A stretch of 64,000 nt of DNA, taken from positions 124,001-188,000 of the forward strand of contig JBCBCN010000003.1 of the NCBI GenBank assembly GCA_038530555.1, in the 5' to 3' direction. A program made the translations under genes and the position numbers. This DNA is from HKCCE3408 sp038530555. GTDB lineage: Bacteria; Pseudomonadota; Alphaproteobacteria; Rhodobacterales; Rhodobacteraceae. The stretch's first letter is position 1; each line of letters begins with the position of its first letter. The notes under the pieces were generated by a model, which saw nothing but the letters and a program-made list of their open reading frames with translations, did not search any database and was not told where the DNA came from. Positions 25,875-34,567 of this stretch are shown piece after piece.

Positions 25875-26510
25875 CTAGACGTTGCTTCCAGCCTGCGATC
25901 GCAGCTTGGCGATTTTCTTGCGCAATTTCATCGAGCGGCGTTTCTTATAGGCGCGGATCACCGGCACGCTCAAATAGTAGCACAAAGCCCCCAGGATGAT
26001 GCCCGGAAGGATGCCGCCGACCATCCACGGGAAGAAGATTTGATCATAGAAAATCGCCAGATCGTCCCAGCGGGCCCGATCAGCCGTGAAGATCGATTTG
26101 AAATTGTGCCACAGATCACGGCCCGCATTCGCAAAAGTGTCGAAGACGCGGCCATTGAGCTCGCGCAGGGGCGGGCGGCCGAGCATCCAATTGCCCAGGC
26201 GTAGAGAAAGGATCGAGATCGGCACATAGGTCAACGGGTTGCCGATAAAGGTCGCCAAAAGTGCGGCCAGGATATTCCCGCGCATCAGCTTGGCCAGAAA
26301 GGCCGCGAAAAAGAAGTGCAGCCCGTAAAGCGGCGTAAAAATCGTGAACGCGCCCGCGAAGATGCCGCGCGCGATTTCTTCTGGGGTGCCGGGCAGGCGA
26401 TTGATCCGGTGACGCAGATACTGCATCGCTCGGGCCCAGCCTCCCCTGGGCCAGAACCATTCGGCAACCGCACGCGGGAAAGACCGCGTATCGCGACGCT
26501 TAAACACCAC
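25875..26510 (-). CDS. DUF2062 domain-containing membrane protein
   Basis: 211 aa. The DUF2062 block PEEIARGIFAGAFTIFTPLYGLHFFFAAFLAKLMR... with FIGNPLTYVPI is clear and spans about two membrane helices; a third helix lies near the C-terminus (GGILPGIILGALCYYLSVPVI). The N- and C-termini are basic. Function unknown. It is conserved between rsh and pdxJ in this group, so it probably travels in the same transcript. Confidence 0.88.
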   Translation of the reverse strand: MVFKRRDTRSFPRAVAEWFWPRGGWARAMQYLRHRINRLPGTPEEIARGIFAGAFTIFTPLYGLHFFFAAFLAKLMRGNILAALLATFIGNPLTYVPISILSLRLGNWMLGRPPLRELNGRVFDTFANAGRDLWHNFKSIFTADRARWDDLAIFYDQIFFPWMVGGILPGIILGALCYYLSVPVIRAYKKRRSMKLRKKIAKLRSQAGSNV

Positions 26511-26536
26511 GGCCTTGGCTCCTCCTTTCCCTCGGG

Positions 26537-28693
26537 CTAGGGCCTACGATCGAGCGATCTGAAACGGCCTGAGGTCGCGACGTCGGAATCCGCCTCAACC
26601 GCCATCATGACCGCATGCAAATGCTCTGCATCTCGGACTTCTACATCGATCAAAACGCGATAGAAGTCGGGCTTACGGTCGATGAAATTCAGGTCTGAGA
26701 TATTGGCGTTTTGCTCGCCGATCAATGTGCAAATTCGGCCGATTACACCCATCCCGTTCGAGACGGTCACATTCAGCGTCACATTATGTTCAGGAGCATG
26801 GCGGCCTTCGGACCAATGCAGATCAACCCAGCGATCAGGCTCCTGATCAAACTCTGCCAAAGCGGGGCAATCGATGGCATGAACCATCGGGCCGCGCCCG
26901 CGATAGGTAATGCCGACGATCCGCTCTCCTGGCACCGCCTGACAGCATTGGGCACGCTGTGCCACCGAGCCCGACGGAAGACCGATGACGGCGCGCTGGG
27001 CGTCAACCTCGACCCCTTCCGACGCGCTGCTAAGCTCGGGGTAGAGCGCGGCAACGACGTGGCGCGCGCTCAATTCGGCCGAGCCAATCCGCGCCAGAAC
27101 CTCCTGGGCATCCGCCAAGTTCAGGCTCCGTGCTGCCGTGCTGAGCGCCCGATCGGTGGCCTTCTTGCCCACCTGCTCAAAGGCGACACGGGCCAATTCT
27201 TGGCCGAGCTTGATATAGCGACTGCGGTCTTCCTCACGCAGTGAGCGCCGGATCGCGGCCTTGGCGCGCCCCGTGACGGCGATGTCGATCCAGGTCGCCT
27301 GGGGGCTTTGGCCATCAGCCGTCATAATCTCGATGGACTGACCGTTCTTGAGCCGCGTCCACAGCGGCACGCGCAAGCCGTCAACCTTAGCGCCCACGCA
27401 GGAATGGCCGATCCGCGTATGAATGGAATAGGCGAAATCAATCGGCGTAGCTCCTTTGGGCAATTGCACCACGTCGCCCTTAGGCGTGAAGCAAAAGACC
27501 TGATCGGAATACATCTCGAGCTTCACATGTTCGAGAAACTCGTTGTGATCCTCTGCCAATTCGAACCGCTCGGTGATCGTCGCAAGCCACTTGGCCGGGT
27601 CGACCGCGAACGGGTTCTCGGCGCGCACCCCGTCCTTGTAGGACCAATGCGCCGCCACGCCGGTTTCGGCCACTTCGTGCATCTCATGCGTGCGGATCTG
27701 CACTTCGACTTGCTTGCCATCTCGCCCCGAAACAGTCGTGTGGATTGAGCGGTAACCATTGGTCTTGGGCTGGCTGATATAATCCTTGAACCGACCCGGC
27801 ACCGCGCGCCAACGGTGGTGGATCGCGCCCAGCACGCGGTAGCAATCCTCTTCCCGCTCGGTGATGACGCGAAAGCCGTAGATGTCGGAGAGGCGACTGA
27901 AGGCGAGCTCTTTCTCCTGCATCTTGCGCCATATCGAAAACGGACGCTTGGCACGGCCGAACACATCTGCATCCACATCCGCGCGGGCTAGCTCGGTCTC
28001 AATATCCTCGGTGATCTTGGGGATCACATCGCCCGTCTCTTTTTGCAGGTTGAGAAACCGCCGCATAATGGACCGGCGCGCATCGGGGTTCAGCACCGCA
28101 AAGGCGAGATCTTCTAGCTCATCGCGCATCGACTGCATGCCCATTCGGCCCGCCAGTGGTGCGAAGATGTCCATCGTCTCGCGCGCTTTTTTGGCCTGCT
28201 TTTCCGCCGGCATATGGCGGATCGTGCGCATATTGTGCAACCGGTCCGCGAGCTTCACCAGGATCACGCGCATGTCTTTGGACATTGCCATAAAGAGCTT
28301 GCGGAAGTTCTCTGCCTGCTGCGTTTCGCGTTTGCCTAGCTCGAGATTGGTCAGTTTGGTGACCCCGTCGACCAGTTCGGCCACGTCATGGCCGAACCGA
28401 CTTTCGATCTCGTCATATGTGCCTTTGGTGTCCTCGATCGTGTCATGCAGAAGGGCTGTCGCAATCGAGGCGTCATCCAAGCGCTGCTCGGTCAAAATGG
28501 CCGCGACCGCCACGGGGTGGGTGAAATAGGGCTCGCCCGACCGCCGCGTCTGACCTTCATGCATTTCGCTGGCGTATTGGTAGGCGCCGACCAGCAAAGC
28601 GACATTGCATCGTGGATTGTAGTTCCGGACCAGGTTGACCAAGTCCTCGGCTTGCAAAGTGCTGGCCGGGAGAGGGCTGGTCTGGACGGTCAC
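26537..28693 (-). CDS. rsh: Bifunctional (p)ppGpp synthetase/hydrolase (RelA/SpoT)
   Basis: 718 aa. HD hydrolase domain with His83-Asp84 in LLHDTIEDT; synthetase domain (GYRSIHTTVSGRDGKQVEVQIRT); TGS domain (CFTPKGDVVQLPKGATPIDFAYSIH); C-terminal ACT domain. Alphaproteobacteria normally have this one long RSH enzyme for the stringent response. GTG start one base after the rpoZ stop, so synthesis is coupled to the omega subunit, which is part of the ppGpp-binding site in RNA polymerase. Expected first residues differ among relatives, so an internal TTG (codon 13) is possible. Confidence 0.97.
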   Translation of the reverse strand: MTVQTSPLPASTLQAEDLVNLVRNYNPRCNVALLVGAYQYASEMHEGQTRRSGEPYFTHPVAVAAILTEQRLDDASIATALLHDTIEDTKGTYDEIESRFGHDVAELVDGVTKLTNLELGKRETQQAENFRKLFMAMSKDMRVILVKLADRLHNMRTIRHMPAEKQAKKARETMDIFAPLAGRMGMQSMRDELEDLAFAVLNPDARRSIMRRFLNLQKETGDVIPKITEDIETELARADVDADVFGRAKRPFSIWRKMQEKELAFSRLSDIYGFRVITEREEDCYRVLGAIHHRWRAVPGRFKDYISQPKTNGYRSIHTTVSGRDGKQVEVQIRTHEMHEVAETGVAAHWSYKDGVRAENPFAVDPAKWLATITERFELAEDHNEFLEHVKLEMYSDQVFCFTPKGDVVQLPKGATPIDFAYSIHTRIGHSCVGAKVDGLRVPLWTRLKNGQSIEIMTADGQSPQATWIDIAVTGRAKAAIRRSLREEDRSRYIKLGQELARVAFEQVGKKATDRALSTAARSLNLADAQEVLARIGSAELSARHVVAALYPELSSASEGVEVDAQRAVIGLPSGSVAQRAQCCQAVPGERIVGITYRGRGPMVHAIDCPALAEFDQEPDRWVDLHWSEGRHAPEHNVTLNVTVSNGMGVIGRICTLIGEQNANISDLNFIDRKPDFYRVLIDVEVRDAEHLHAVMMAVEADSDVATSGRFRSLDRRP

Positions 28694-28694
28694 A

Positions 28695-29048
28695 TCACTT
28701 CTGCCCCTGCGCCGCCATCAACGCGCGCAGCATTTGCTCTTCGGTCATGTCGTCGACCTGCGGTCGGTCTTGCTCAACACCCTGCAGAAGCGCCATTGCG
28801 TCTTCTTCGGGCTCATCGACCTCGATCTGGGTCTGGTGCGACTCGATGAGACGCTCGCGCAACTCATCGGCGCTTTGCGTCTCCTCGGCGATCTCGCGCA
28901 GGCTCACGACTGGGTTCTTATCATTGTCGCGGTCAACGGTGATCGGCGTTCCAGAGGAGATTTCGCGCGCGCGATGCGAGGCCAGCATAACAAGCTCGAA
29001 CCTGTTCGGAACTTTATCAACGCAGTCTTCTACAGTGACGCGAGCCAT
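28695..29048 (-). CDS. rpoZ: DNA-directed RNA polymerase subunit omega
   Basis: 117 aa. MARVTVEDCVDKVPNRFELVMLASHRAREIS is the canonical omega start, including the DNDKNPVVSLREIAE segment. The acidic C-terminal tail is typical of alphaproteobacterial RpoZ. It lies directly before rsh, an arrangement seen widely, tying polymerase and ppGpp. Confidence 0.97.
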   Translation of the reverse strand: MARVTVEDCVDKVPNRFELVMLASHRAREISSGTPITVDRDNDKNPVVSLREIAEETQSADELRERLIESHQTQIEVDEPEEDAMALLQGVEQDRPQVDDMTEEQMLRALMAAQGQK

Positions 29049-29114
29049 GGCGGCCTCCGGATGTTGCGATTTCGAACCTGTCAGATAGAGCGCTCCGCCT
29101 TTGAACGCAAGGCG

Positions 29115-29708
29115 TTAGAGCGGTTTCACTGCGTCCAGATCCTCTTTGCGCAACGCAAGTTTCAAGGCCTGGATCGTGGCGCCCGTCACCGGGTCGCGCC
29201 AGGTCGGATCCAAGTCGCTCAAGGGTTGGAGGACAAATGCGCGCTCGGTAAGGCGCGGATGCGGCAAGATCAGCTCATCCGGGATGAGCGTTTTGGCGTC
29301 GGCAAGTGCCATACCGCGCCAGTGCTCTTGGGTCTGCAGATCCGGCAGGATTTGATCGCCCAGGGCAAGCAGGTCCAAATCGACCACCCGCGCCTCCCAA
29401 CGCTGCCGCCGCTCCCGCCCTAGCTCACGTTCGATTTTGTGCAATTCCGCCAACAAACTGTCGGCCGTTCTATCCCAGTCGATCCAAGCAACGGCATTCA
29501 CAAAATCCGGCCCTGAGCCAGGCGGGAAGGCCGGGCTCTGATAAAGCGGGCTCAATTCTGCAATGCGTGCAAGGCCTTGCAGTCGGGAGAAAGCCTCGCG
29601 CACCATGTGGTCGGGGGCCCCCGCATCACCGGCAAGGTTCGCCCCCAAGGCGATCCACGCTTTTGTAACAGTCTGGTGACAGTTTTGAGGTTGCGATAGC
29701 TGACTCAC
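29115..29708 (-). CDS. folK: 2-amino-4-hydroxy-6-hydroxymethyldihydropteridine diphosphokinase
   Basis: 197 aa. IALGANLAGDAG start of the HPPK fold, SPLYQSPAFPPGSGPDFVNAV, ERELGRERRQRWEARVVDLDLL and LPHPRLTERAFVLQPL all match. It transfers pyrophosphate from ATP to the pterin in folate synthesis. GTG start at 29708; no ATG lies before the conserved region. First gene of the folK-rpoZ-rsh-... minus-strand run, and divergent from the NYN gene across 87 bp. Confidence 0.95.
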   Translation of the reverse strand: MSQLSQPQNCHQTVTKAWIALGANLAGDAGAPDHMVREAFSRLQGLARIAELSPLYQSPAFPPGSGPDFVNAVAWIDWDRTADSLLAELHKIERELGRERRQRWEARVVDLDLLALGDQILPDLQTQEHWRGMALADAKTLIPDELILPHPRLTERAFVLQPLSDLDPTWRDPVTGATIQALKLALRKEDLDAVKPL

Positions 29709-29795
29709 CCGCTATTCTCGCTGCTGCTTGTCGCGATTTAAGTTTATTTATTTTAAAGCCGTCGCAAGCGCTACACTCACTCACGGGACCTAGCC

Positions 29796-30365
29796 ATGTT
29801 TTACAGAGACGAACGGCTGGCGCTGTTCATCGATGGCTCGAACTTATACGCCGCTGCGAAAGCGCTTCAATTCGACATCGATTACAAGCTCCTCCGCCAG
29901 GAATTCCGCCAAAGGGGCAGATTGCTCCGGGCGTTTTACTACACCGCCTTGCTTGAAAATGACGACTATTCGCCGATCCGTCCGCTCGTCGATTGGCTGC
30001 ATTACAATGGCTTCACCATGGTCACCAAACCGGCCAAGGAATTCACCGACAGCCAGGGCCGCCGCAAGATCAAAGGCAATATGGATATCGAACTGGCCGT
30101 GAACGCGATGGAGACGGCCGACCATGTTGATCACATCGTGCTATTTTCCGGCGATGGTGATTTCCGGCCTTTGGTCGAAGCGCTCCAGCGCAAAGGCGTG
30201 CGCGTCTCGGTGGTCTCCACGATCCGGTCGCAACCCCCGATGATCGCCGATGATCTGCGCAGGCAGGCCGACAATTTCATTGAGCTTGATGAGCTCAAAG
30301 ACGTGATCGGGCGTCCTCCAAGAGAGCCTCGCGAGATGGAGCCCCAGACTGTCGCCGCAGACTAA
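29796..30365 (+). CDS. NYN domain-containing protein (LabA/DUF88, PIN-like)
   Basis: 189 aa. LALFIDGSNLYAAAKAL at residues 8-24 provides Asp13; GNMDIELAVNAMETA and IVLFSGDGDF supply further acidic residues of the PIN-like/NYN fold. Such proteins are predicted metal-dependent RNases. The conserved acidic triad appears intact. It is a single gene with its own terminator. Confidence 0.88.
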   Translation: MFYRDERLALFIDGSNLYAAAKALQFDIDYKLLRQEFRQRGRLLRAFYYTALLENDDYSPIRPLVDWLHYNGFTMVTKPAKEFTDSQGRRKIKGNMDIELAVNAMETADHVDHIVLFSGDGDFRPLVEALQRKGVRVSVVSTIRSQPPMIADDLRRQADNFIELDELKDVIGRPPREPREMEPQTVAAD

Positions 30366-30367
30366 CC

Positions 30368-30406
30368 AAAGCCCCGCCCGGACAGTGTCATGGGGCGGGG
30401 CTTTTT
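30368..30406 (+). terminator. Intrinsic terminator of the NYN gene
   Basis: AAAGCCCCGCCC (30368-30379) pairs with GGGCGGGGCTTT (30393-30404), a 12-bp stem, followed by a T-run. It directly follows the NYN stop codon. Confidence 0.92.
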
Positions 30407-30430
30407 TCTTTGAGACCAAGGGGTGCCGAT

Positions 30431-31042
30431 ATGACCGACCGGCAAACGATCGAGGTCTATAACGCCAAAACCCGTGAATACGCGGACACCGTTCGCAAGG
30501 CTGGGCCGGACCAGACCCTCCGCGCTTTTATCGCACAACTTCCCGCCGGATCGCGCATCCTCGATCTGGGATGCGGCTTGGGCAATTCATCTGCAGCCAT
30601 GCAAGAGGCGGGACATATACCCGACCCGCTCGACGCATCAGAGGAAATGGTCCGCTACGCCCGCGACACCTACAGCCTGCCGGCGCGCCACGGTGACTTC
30701 CACGACCTTGCGGGCCCCTACGGCGCAGCCTGGGCGAATTTCAGTCTGCTCCACATGCCTCGCGCCGAAATTGCCCCCTATCTTGGCAAACTGGCCCGGC
30801 ATATCGAGCAAGGCGGCCTTTTGCATATCGGCATGAAGTCAGGCAGAGGTGAGAAGCGTGACACGATCGGGCGCAAATACTCCTATGTCATGGCCGACGA
30901 AATGGCCGATTGGCTCCGGGCGGCGGGCTTTGAGCCCGAGGAGCCTGAAACCGGCGAAACCCTCGGCTTAGACGGAGTCGCCGCCCCGTTCTTTACCCTT
31001 ACAGCAATCAAACAGACTTCGGCGCCCCATAGTCCGGCATAG
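30431..31042 (+). CDS. Class I SAM-dependent methyltransferase
   Basis: 203 aa. Motif I ILDLGCGLGNSSAAM near residue 40, preceded by an N-terminal EVYNAKTREYAD; later FSLLHMPRAEI and a C-terminal FFTLTA strand. Substrate unknown. The ATG at 30431 follows the NYN terminator by about 25 bases. Confidence 0.85.
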   Translation: MTDRQTIEVYNAKTREYADTVRKAGPDQTLRAFIAQLPAGSRILDLGCGLGNSSAAMQEAGHIPDPLDASEEMVRYARDTYSLPARHGDFHDLAGPYGAAWANFSLLHMPRAEIAPYLGKLARHIEQGGLLHIGMKSGRGEKRDTIGRKYSYVMADEMADWLRAAGFEPEEPETGETLGLDGVAAPFFTLTAIKQTSAPHSPA

Positions 31043-31098
31043 ACAACTGGGCCTTGCCGCGCGATCCTACGCCTCAAGCTGACCAAACTGGAGCCTGC

Positions 31099-31554
31099 GT
31101 GTCCGAGTATAGCGAGTTCACCGCAGAGGTAGTCCCGATGGCTTGGGGCGATAACACCTACACCGTCATTCCCGTCCCAGATGAGATCGACGCGGCCCTG
31201 CGCGGCGAGGGCGCCAAGCGGGTCGAGGGTGAGATCAACGATCACCCCGTCAACCTTGCCCTTAGCCGGGCACCGGTCATCGACGGCACCTTTTTATGGG
31301 CGGGTCGCAGCCTATTATATGCGGCTGGGATCGAGCCGGGCGAGGAGATCTTTGTGCGGCTGCGACCCGCCGATCCCAACTTTGTCGAAATGCCCAGCGA
31401 CTTGGATGCCGCGCTGAGGGCCCGCGATGCCTCGGCGGCTTGGACGGCCCTGAGCCCCGGCAAGAGGCGCGCGGCCATCTATCAGATCGAAACTGCGAAA
31501 CGGGCCGATACACGGGCGAAACGCATCGCGGCTGTGATCGAACAACTTACCTAA
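31099..31554 (+). CDS. YdeI/OmdA-type protein with DUF1905
   Basis: 151 aa. N-terminal DUF1905-like domain (FTAEVVPMAWGDNTYTVIPVP...AKRVEGEINDHPVNLA) and a C-terminal OmdA/YdeI segment (AAWTALSPGKRRAAIYQIETAKRADTRAKRIAAVIEQL). This family is sometimes labelled bacteriocin-protection; its mechanism is not settled. GTG at 31099 is chosen over TTG 31054 because GGAG (31090-31093) is nearby. Confidence 0.8.
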   Translation: MSEYSEFTAEVVPMAWGDNTYTVIPVPDEIDAALRGEGAKRVEGEINDHPVNLALSRAPVIDGTFLWAGRSLLYAAGIEPGEEIFVRLRPADPNFVEMPSDLDAALRARDASAAWTALSPGKRRAAIYQIETAKRADTRAKRIAAVIEQLT

Positions 31555-31602
31555 TCCGGGCCAGGCCTTTACCGCGCCGCAAAACGCGATAGACCTCGGG
31601 CC

Positions 31603-32055
31603 ATGAACCGCATCCCGTTTTCTGCATTTGCGCTTGGCCTCGGGGGGCTTGTGCCCTTTGTTTGGGGCGCGGCGAGCGCCGCGTTTCCCGGACCGTTCGG
31701 ACAACTCCTAGGCAGCCTGTCTCCGGCCTTCGTCGGCACGGCGCTCTTGTCAGTCTATGGCACAATCATCCTAAGCTTCATGTCCGGCGTGATCTGGGGC
31801 TTTGCCACCAAGTCCGAGGGGCGGCCGGCGGACGCGGCCTATCTGCTGTCGGTGATGCCCGCGATCTATGCCCTGGCACTTCTGCCCGCGCCGGTCTCAG
31901 CTGGCCTGATCGGCCTGGCTATCGGGTTCGTGGCGCTGCTGGTCGTCGATTACTGGGCCTATCGCGAAGGCATCGCGCCCGGATGGTGGATGAAGCTGCG
32001 GCTTTTGCTGACGGCGATCGTGGTTGTCTGCCTCTGGGTCGGCGCCTATGCCTGA
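31603..32055 (+). CDS. DUF3429 domain-containing membrane protein
   Basis: 150 aa with about five membrane helices. The signature SVYGTIILSFMSGVIWGFA and LLVVDYWAYREGIAPGWWMKLRLLLT are typical of DUF3429. Function unknown. Its stop codon lies inside the start of rnhA (eight-base overlap), indicating coupling. Confidence 0.88.
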   Translation: MNRIPFSAFALGLGGLVPFVWGAASAAFPGPFGQLLGSLSPAFVGTALLSVYGTIILSFMSGVIWGFATKSEGRPADAAYLLSVMPAIYALALLPAPVSAGLIGLAIGFVALLVVDYWAYREGIAPGWWMKLRLLLTAIVVVCLWVGAYA

Positions 32056-32500
32056 ACTCTTCGCCTATACCGACGGCGCCTGCTCAGGCAATCCAGGGCC
32101 CGGCGGCTGGGGCGTTCTGTTGCAAGCCAAGGACGGCGACGCTGTCCTCAAGGAACGCGAGCTGAGCGGCGGCGAGGCGGATACCACGAACAACCGGATG
32201 GAGCTTTTGGCGGCGATCCACGCCCTCGAAGCGCTGGAGCGGCACAGCGAGATCACCGTCGTGACCGACAGCGCCTATGTCAAAGGTGGGATCACGTCGT
32301 GGCTTCACACCTGGAAACGAAACGATTGGCGTACATCGACCAAAAAGCCGGTGAAGAATGAAGATCTTTGGCGCCGCTTGGACGAGGCCAACGCCCGCCA
32401 TAATGTGCGCTGGGAATGGGTCAAAGGGCATGCCGGTCACCCGGAGAATGAACGGGCCGATGAGCTTGCGCGGACGGGCATGGCGCCCTTCAAGGTCTAG
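32048..32500 (+). CDS. rnhA: Ribonuclease HI
   Basis: 150 aa. YTDGACSGNPGPGGWG start with the first catalytic Asp, then ELSGGEADTTNNRMELLAAIHALEAL (Glu), TDSAYVKGGI (Asp) and GHAGHPENERADELA (His/Asp). It cuts RNA in RNA-DNA hybrids. Its TAG overlaps the fmt stop codon of the other strand by four bases. Confidence 0.97.
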   Translation: MPELFAYTDGACSGNPGPGGWGVLLQAKDGDAVLKERELSGGEADTTNNRMELLAAIHALEALERHSEITVVTDSAYVKGGITSWLHTWKRNDWRTSTKKPVKNEDLWRRLDEANARHNVRWEWVKGHAGHPENERADELARTGMAPFKV

Positions 32501-33432
32501 TCCTTGGCTGAGAGAGCCTCACCAACGTCAAGTCGCGCGCCGCGGAGATACTCCCTAGCCGATTGCCTCGTGCGCCCCTCAGCCTGCACCTCGCGAATGC
32601 GCACGGCTCCGTCTCCGCAAGCGATGGTCAAATCTGGCGCGACGGAGATCACGGCACCGGGTGCCCCGGATCCGGCAACGGCCTCGGTCACAGATTCGGC
32701 GCGCAGAAACTTCACGCGCTTGCCTTGCACGAGGCTCCAGGCGCCCGGGAACGGGGAGAGGCCGTTGATCCCGCGCGCGATCTCAGAGGCAGAGCGGGAC
32801 CAGTCTATGCGGGCCTCTTCCTTGTCGATCTTTTCGGCATAAGTGACGCCGGTTTCCGGCTGAAGCGTAGGGGTGAGATTTTCCAGATCGCCCAGCGCGA
32901 GAGCGATGGTCTCTGCCCCCAAGACGCTCAACCGGTCGTGCAGTTCCCCCGCCGTTTCCCCGATCGCGATATCAATTGCCCTACTCAGCAAAACCGGACC
33001 GGTATCCAGGCCCGCTTCCATCTGCATGATCGAGATCCCGGTCTGGTCGTCTCCGGCCATGATCGCGCGTTGAATGGGGGCCGCACCACGCCACCGAGGC
33101 AGCAGGCTGGCATGGATATTGATGCAGCCATGCCTTGGCGCGTCCAAAACGGCCTGCGGCAAGATCAAACCATAGGCCACCACCACCGCCACATCCGCCG
33201 CGTAGTCCAAAAAGGTCGCTTGCGCCTTTGGGTCGCGCAAGCTCTTGGGCCACTCGACCGGCAGACCTAGCTCGCTCGCCACTTCGGCCACAGGGCTGAG
33301 CCGATCTTTTTTGCCGCGCCCCGCAGGACGGGGCGGCTGTGTGTAGACCGCCGCGATCTCGTGGCCCGCTTCGACCAATGCCTGCAACGCGGCCACTGAA
33401 AAATCCGGCGTTCCCATAAAAACAAGCCGCAT
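32497..33432 (-). CDS. fmt: Methionyl-tRNA formyltransferase
   Basis: 311 aa. Formyl-THF binding region INIHASLLPRWRGAAPIQ and MQMEAGLDTGPVL are diagnostic; the C-terminal domain ends the protein near ...SAREYLRGARL. It formylates initiator Met-tRNA. It is the last gene of a def-def-like-fmt run: its ATG overlaps the end of the previous gene by one base. Confidence 0.97.
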   Translation of the reverse strand: MRLVFMGTPDFSVAALQALVEAGHEIAAVYTQPPRPAGRGKKDRLSPVAEVASELGLPVEWPKSLRDPKAQATFLDYAADVAVVVAYGLILPQAVLDAPRHGCINIHASLLPRWRGAAPIQRAIMAGDDQTGISIMQMEAGLDTGPVLLSRAIDIAIGETAGELHDRLSVLGAETIALALGDLENLTPTLQPETGVTYAEKIDKEEARIDWSRSASEIARGINGLSPFPGAWSLVQGKRVKFLRAESVTEAVAGSGAPGAVISVAPDLTIACGDGAVRIREVQAEGRTRQSAREYLRGARLDVGEALSAKD

Positions 33433-33950
33433 TAGGACCGCTTTCCCGCTTTCTTCAGAAGCATGGAGCGCTTTGTGCGGCTCAGCCGATCAAAATACAT
33501 GCGCCCCTCCAGATGGTCGATCTGATGCTGCACGGACGTGGCCCAGAGGCCTTCGAAGGTCTGCCGCACGCGCATTCCGGCCGGATCGGTGAAGGCCACG
33601 ATCACTTGTTTAGGTCGCGAAATAAGGGCCGAGACACCGGGCAGGTTTGGGCTGGCCTCTTGAAAAACGAATGGCTCAGTCGAGGCATCCACTATCTCGG
33701 GATTGGCCATGCGTACGGCTTGACCACGCTCCCGCGAAGCGTCCACGACCGCCAGCCTGAGCCCGATGCCCAATTGCGGCGCGGCCAGCCCGTAGCCCGG
33801 CATCGCCTCCATCACGTCAATCATCCGCGCCCAGATGTCATGGACTTCTGCATCGATTTCGGCCACCTCATCGGCCCGCTGTCGCAATGCGGGATGGGGC
33901 CAGCGGACAAGACTTGGCGCGGAGATTTGCGCGGGGCCCGGCTCGGTCAA
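33432..33950 (-). CDS. Peptide deformylase-like protein, probably catalytically inactive
   Basis: 172 aa, same length as the true deformylase just upstream. Motif 1 is intact (GYGLAAPQ, residues 52-59). Motif 2 EGCLS is replaced by EASPN, so the metal-binding Cys becomes Ser100. Motif 3 HExxH reads HQIDH: His142 and His146 remain but the catalytic Glu is Gln143. Deformylases need both residues, so this copy should lack normal activity (inference). It overlaps the true def by four bases (33947-33950) and fmt by one, so it is co-expressed. It could regulate def or bind nascent chains; neither has been shown. Confidence 0.9.
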   Translation of the reverse strand: MTEPGPAQISAPSLVRWPHPALRQRADEVAEIDAEVHDIWARMIDVMEAMPGYGLAAPQLGIGLRLAVVDASRERGQAVRMANPEIVDASTEPFVFQEASPNLPGVSALISRPKQVIVAFTDPAGMRVRQTFEGLWATSVQHQIDHLEGRMYFDRLSRTKRSMLLKKAGKRS

Positions 33951-34465
33951 GCGCGGGCCTTCTCACGCTTGAGCTTCACCATCTTGCGCGTGATCATCTG
34001 CCGCTTGAGCGGTTTGAGATAGTCGATGAAAAGCTTGCCATCGAGATGGTCGATCTCGTGCTGCACGCAGGTCGCCCAGAGGCCGTCGAAGGTCTCGACC
34101 CGCTCGGCACCTTTTTGGTCCATCCAGCGCACCGTTGCTTCGGCCGGGCGCTCCACCTCGGCATAGATTTCCGGGATCGACAAACAGCCTTCGTCATAGA
34201 TGCTCTTGTCCTCTGACGCCGCAAGGATTTCCGGGTTGAACATGATCAGCGGACGCGGCTCTGCCCCTTCCTCCTTGATGCAGTCGAGCACGATCAGCCG
34301 ATGCGAAAGGCCGACCTGCGGCGCGGCCAAGCCGATCCCGGGGGCCGCATACATCGTCTTCAGCATATCTTCCGCGAGCGCGCGCAACTCATCGCTGAGG
34401 TCTGCGACAGGCTCGGCGATCTTCTTAAGGCGCGGGTCGGGATGGAGCAGGATTTCGCGTTTCAT
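33947..34465 (-). CDS. def: Peptide deformylase
   Basis: 172 aa. All three motifs are present: GIGLAAPQ (43-50), EGCLS with Cys94, and HEIDH with His136, Glu137 and His140. It removes the N-formyl group from nascent proteins, downstream of Fmt's action, and is encoded with fmt. The ATG at 34465 starts the conserved MKREILLHPDPRLK; more upstream frames are not homologous. Divergent from the C-S lyase gene with a 102-bp gap. Confidence 0.97.
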   Translation of the reverse strand: MKREILLHPDPRLKKIAEPVADLSDELRALAEDMLKTMYAAPGIGLAAPQVGLSHRLIVLDCIKEEGAEPRPLIMFNPEILAASEDKSIYDEGCLSIPEIYAEVERPAEATVRWMDQKGAERVETFDGLWATCVQHEIDHLDGKLFIDYLKPLKRQMITRKMVKLKREKARA

Positions 34466-34567
34466 CGCCACGCACATAAGCGATCCAATTCTCTGCCGCA
34501 ACGCATCGCGACCGCTTGCAGATGCCGTGCAGGATACTATTTTGCGGCGCGGGACGAAAGGAACGGC

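Noticed and set aside
29796..30365. NYN/PIN-like protein as a toxin of a toxin-antitoxin pair
   Set aside because: No small antitoxin gene upstream or downstream; it has its own terminator and resembles LabA/DUF88 housekeeping proteins.
31099..31554. Bacteriocin immunity locus suggested by the YdeI label
   Set aside because: No bacteriocin, transporter or leader-peptide gene nearby; the label comes from a loose family name.
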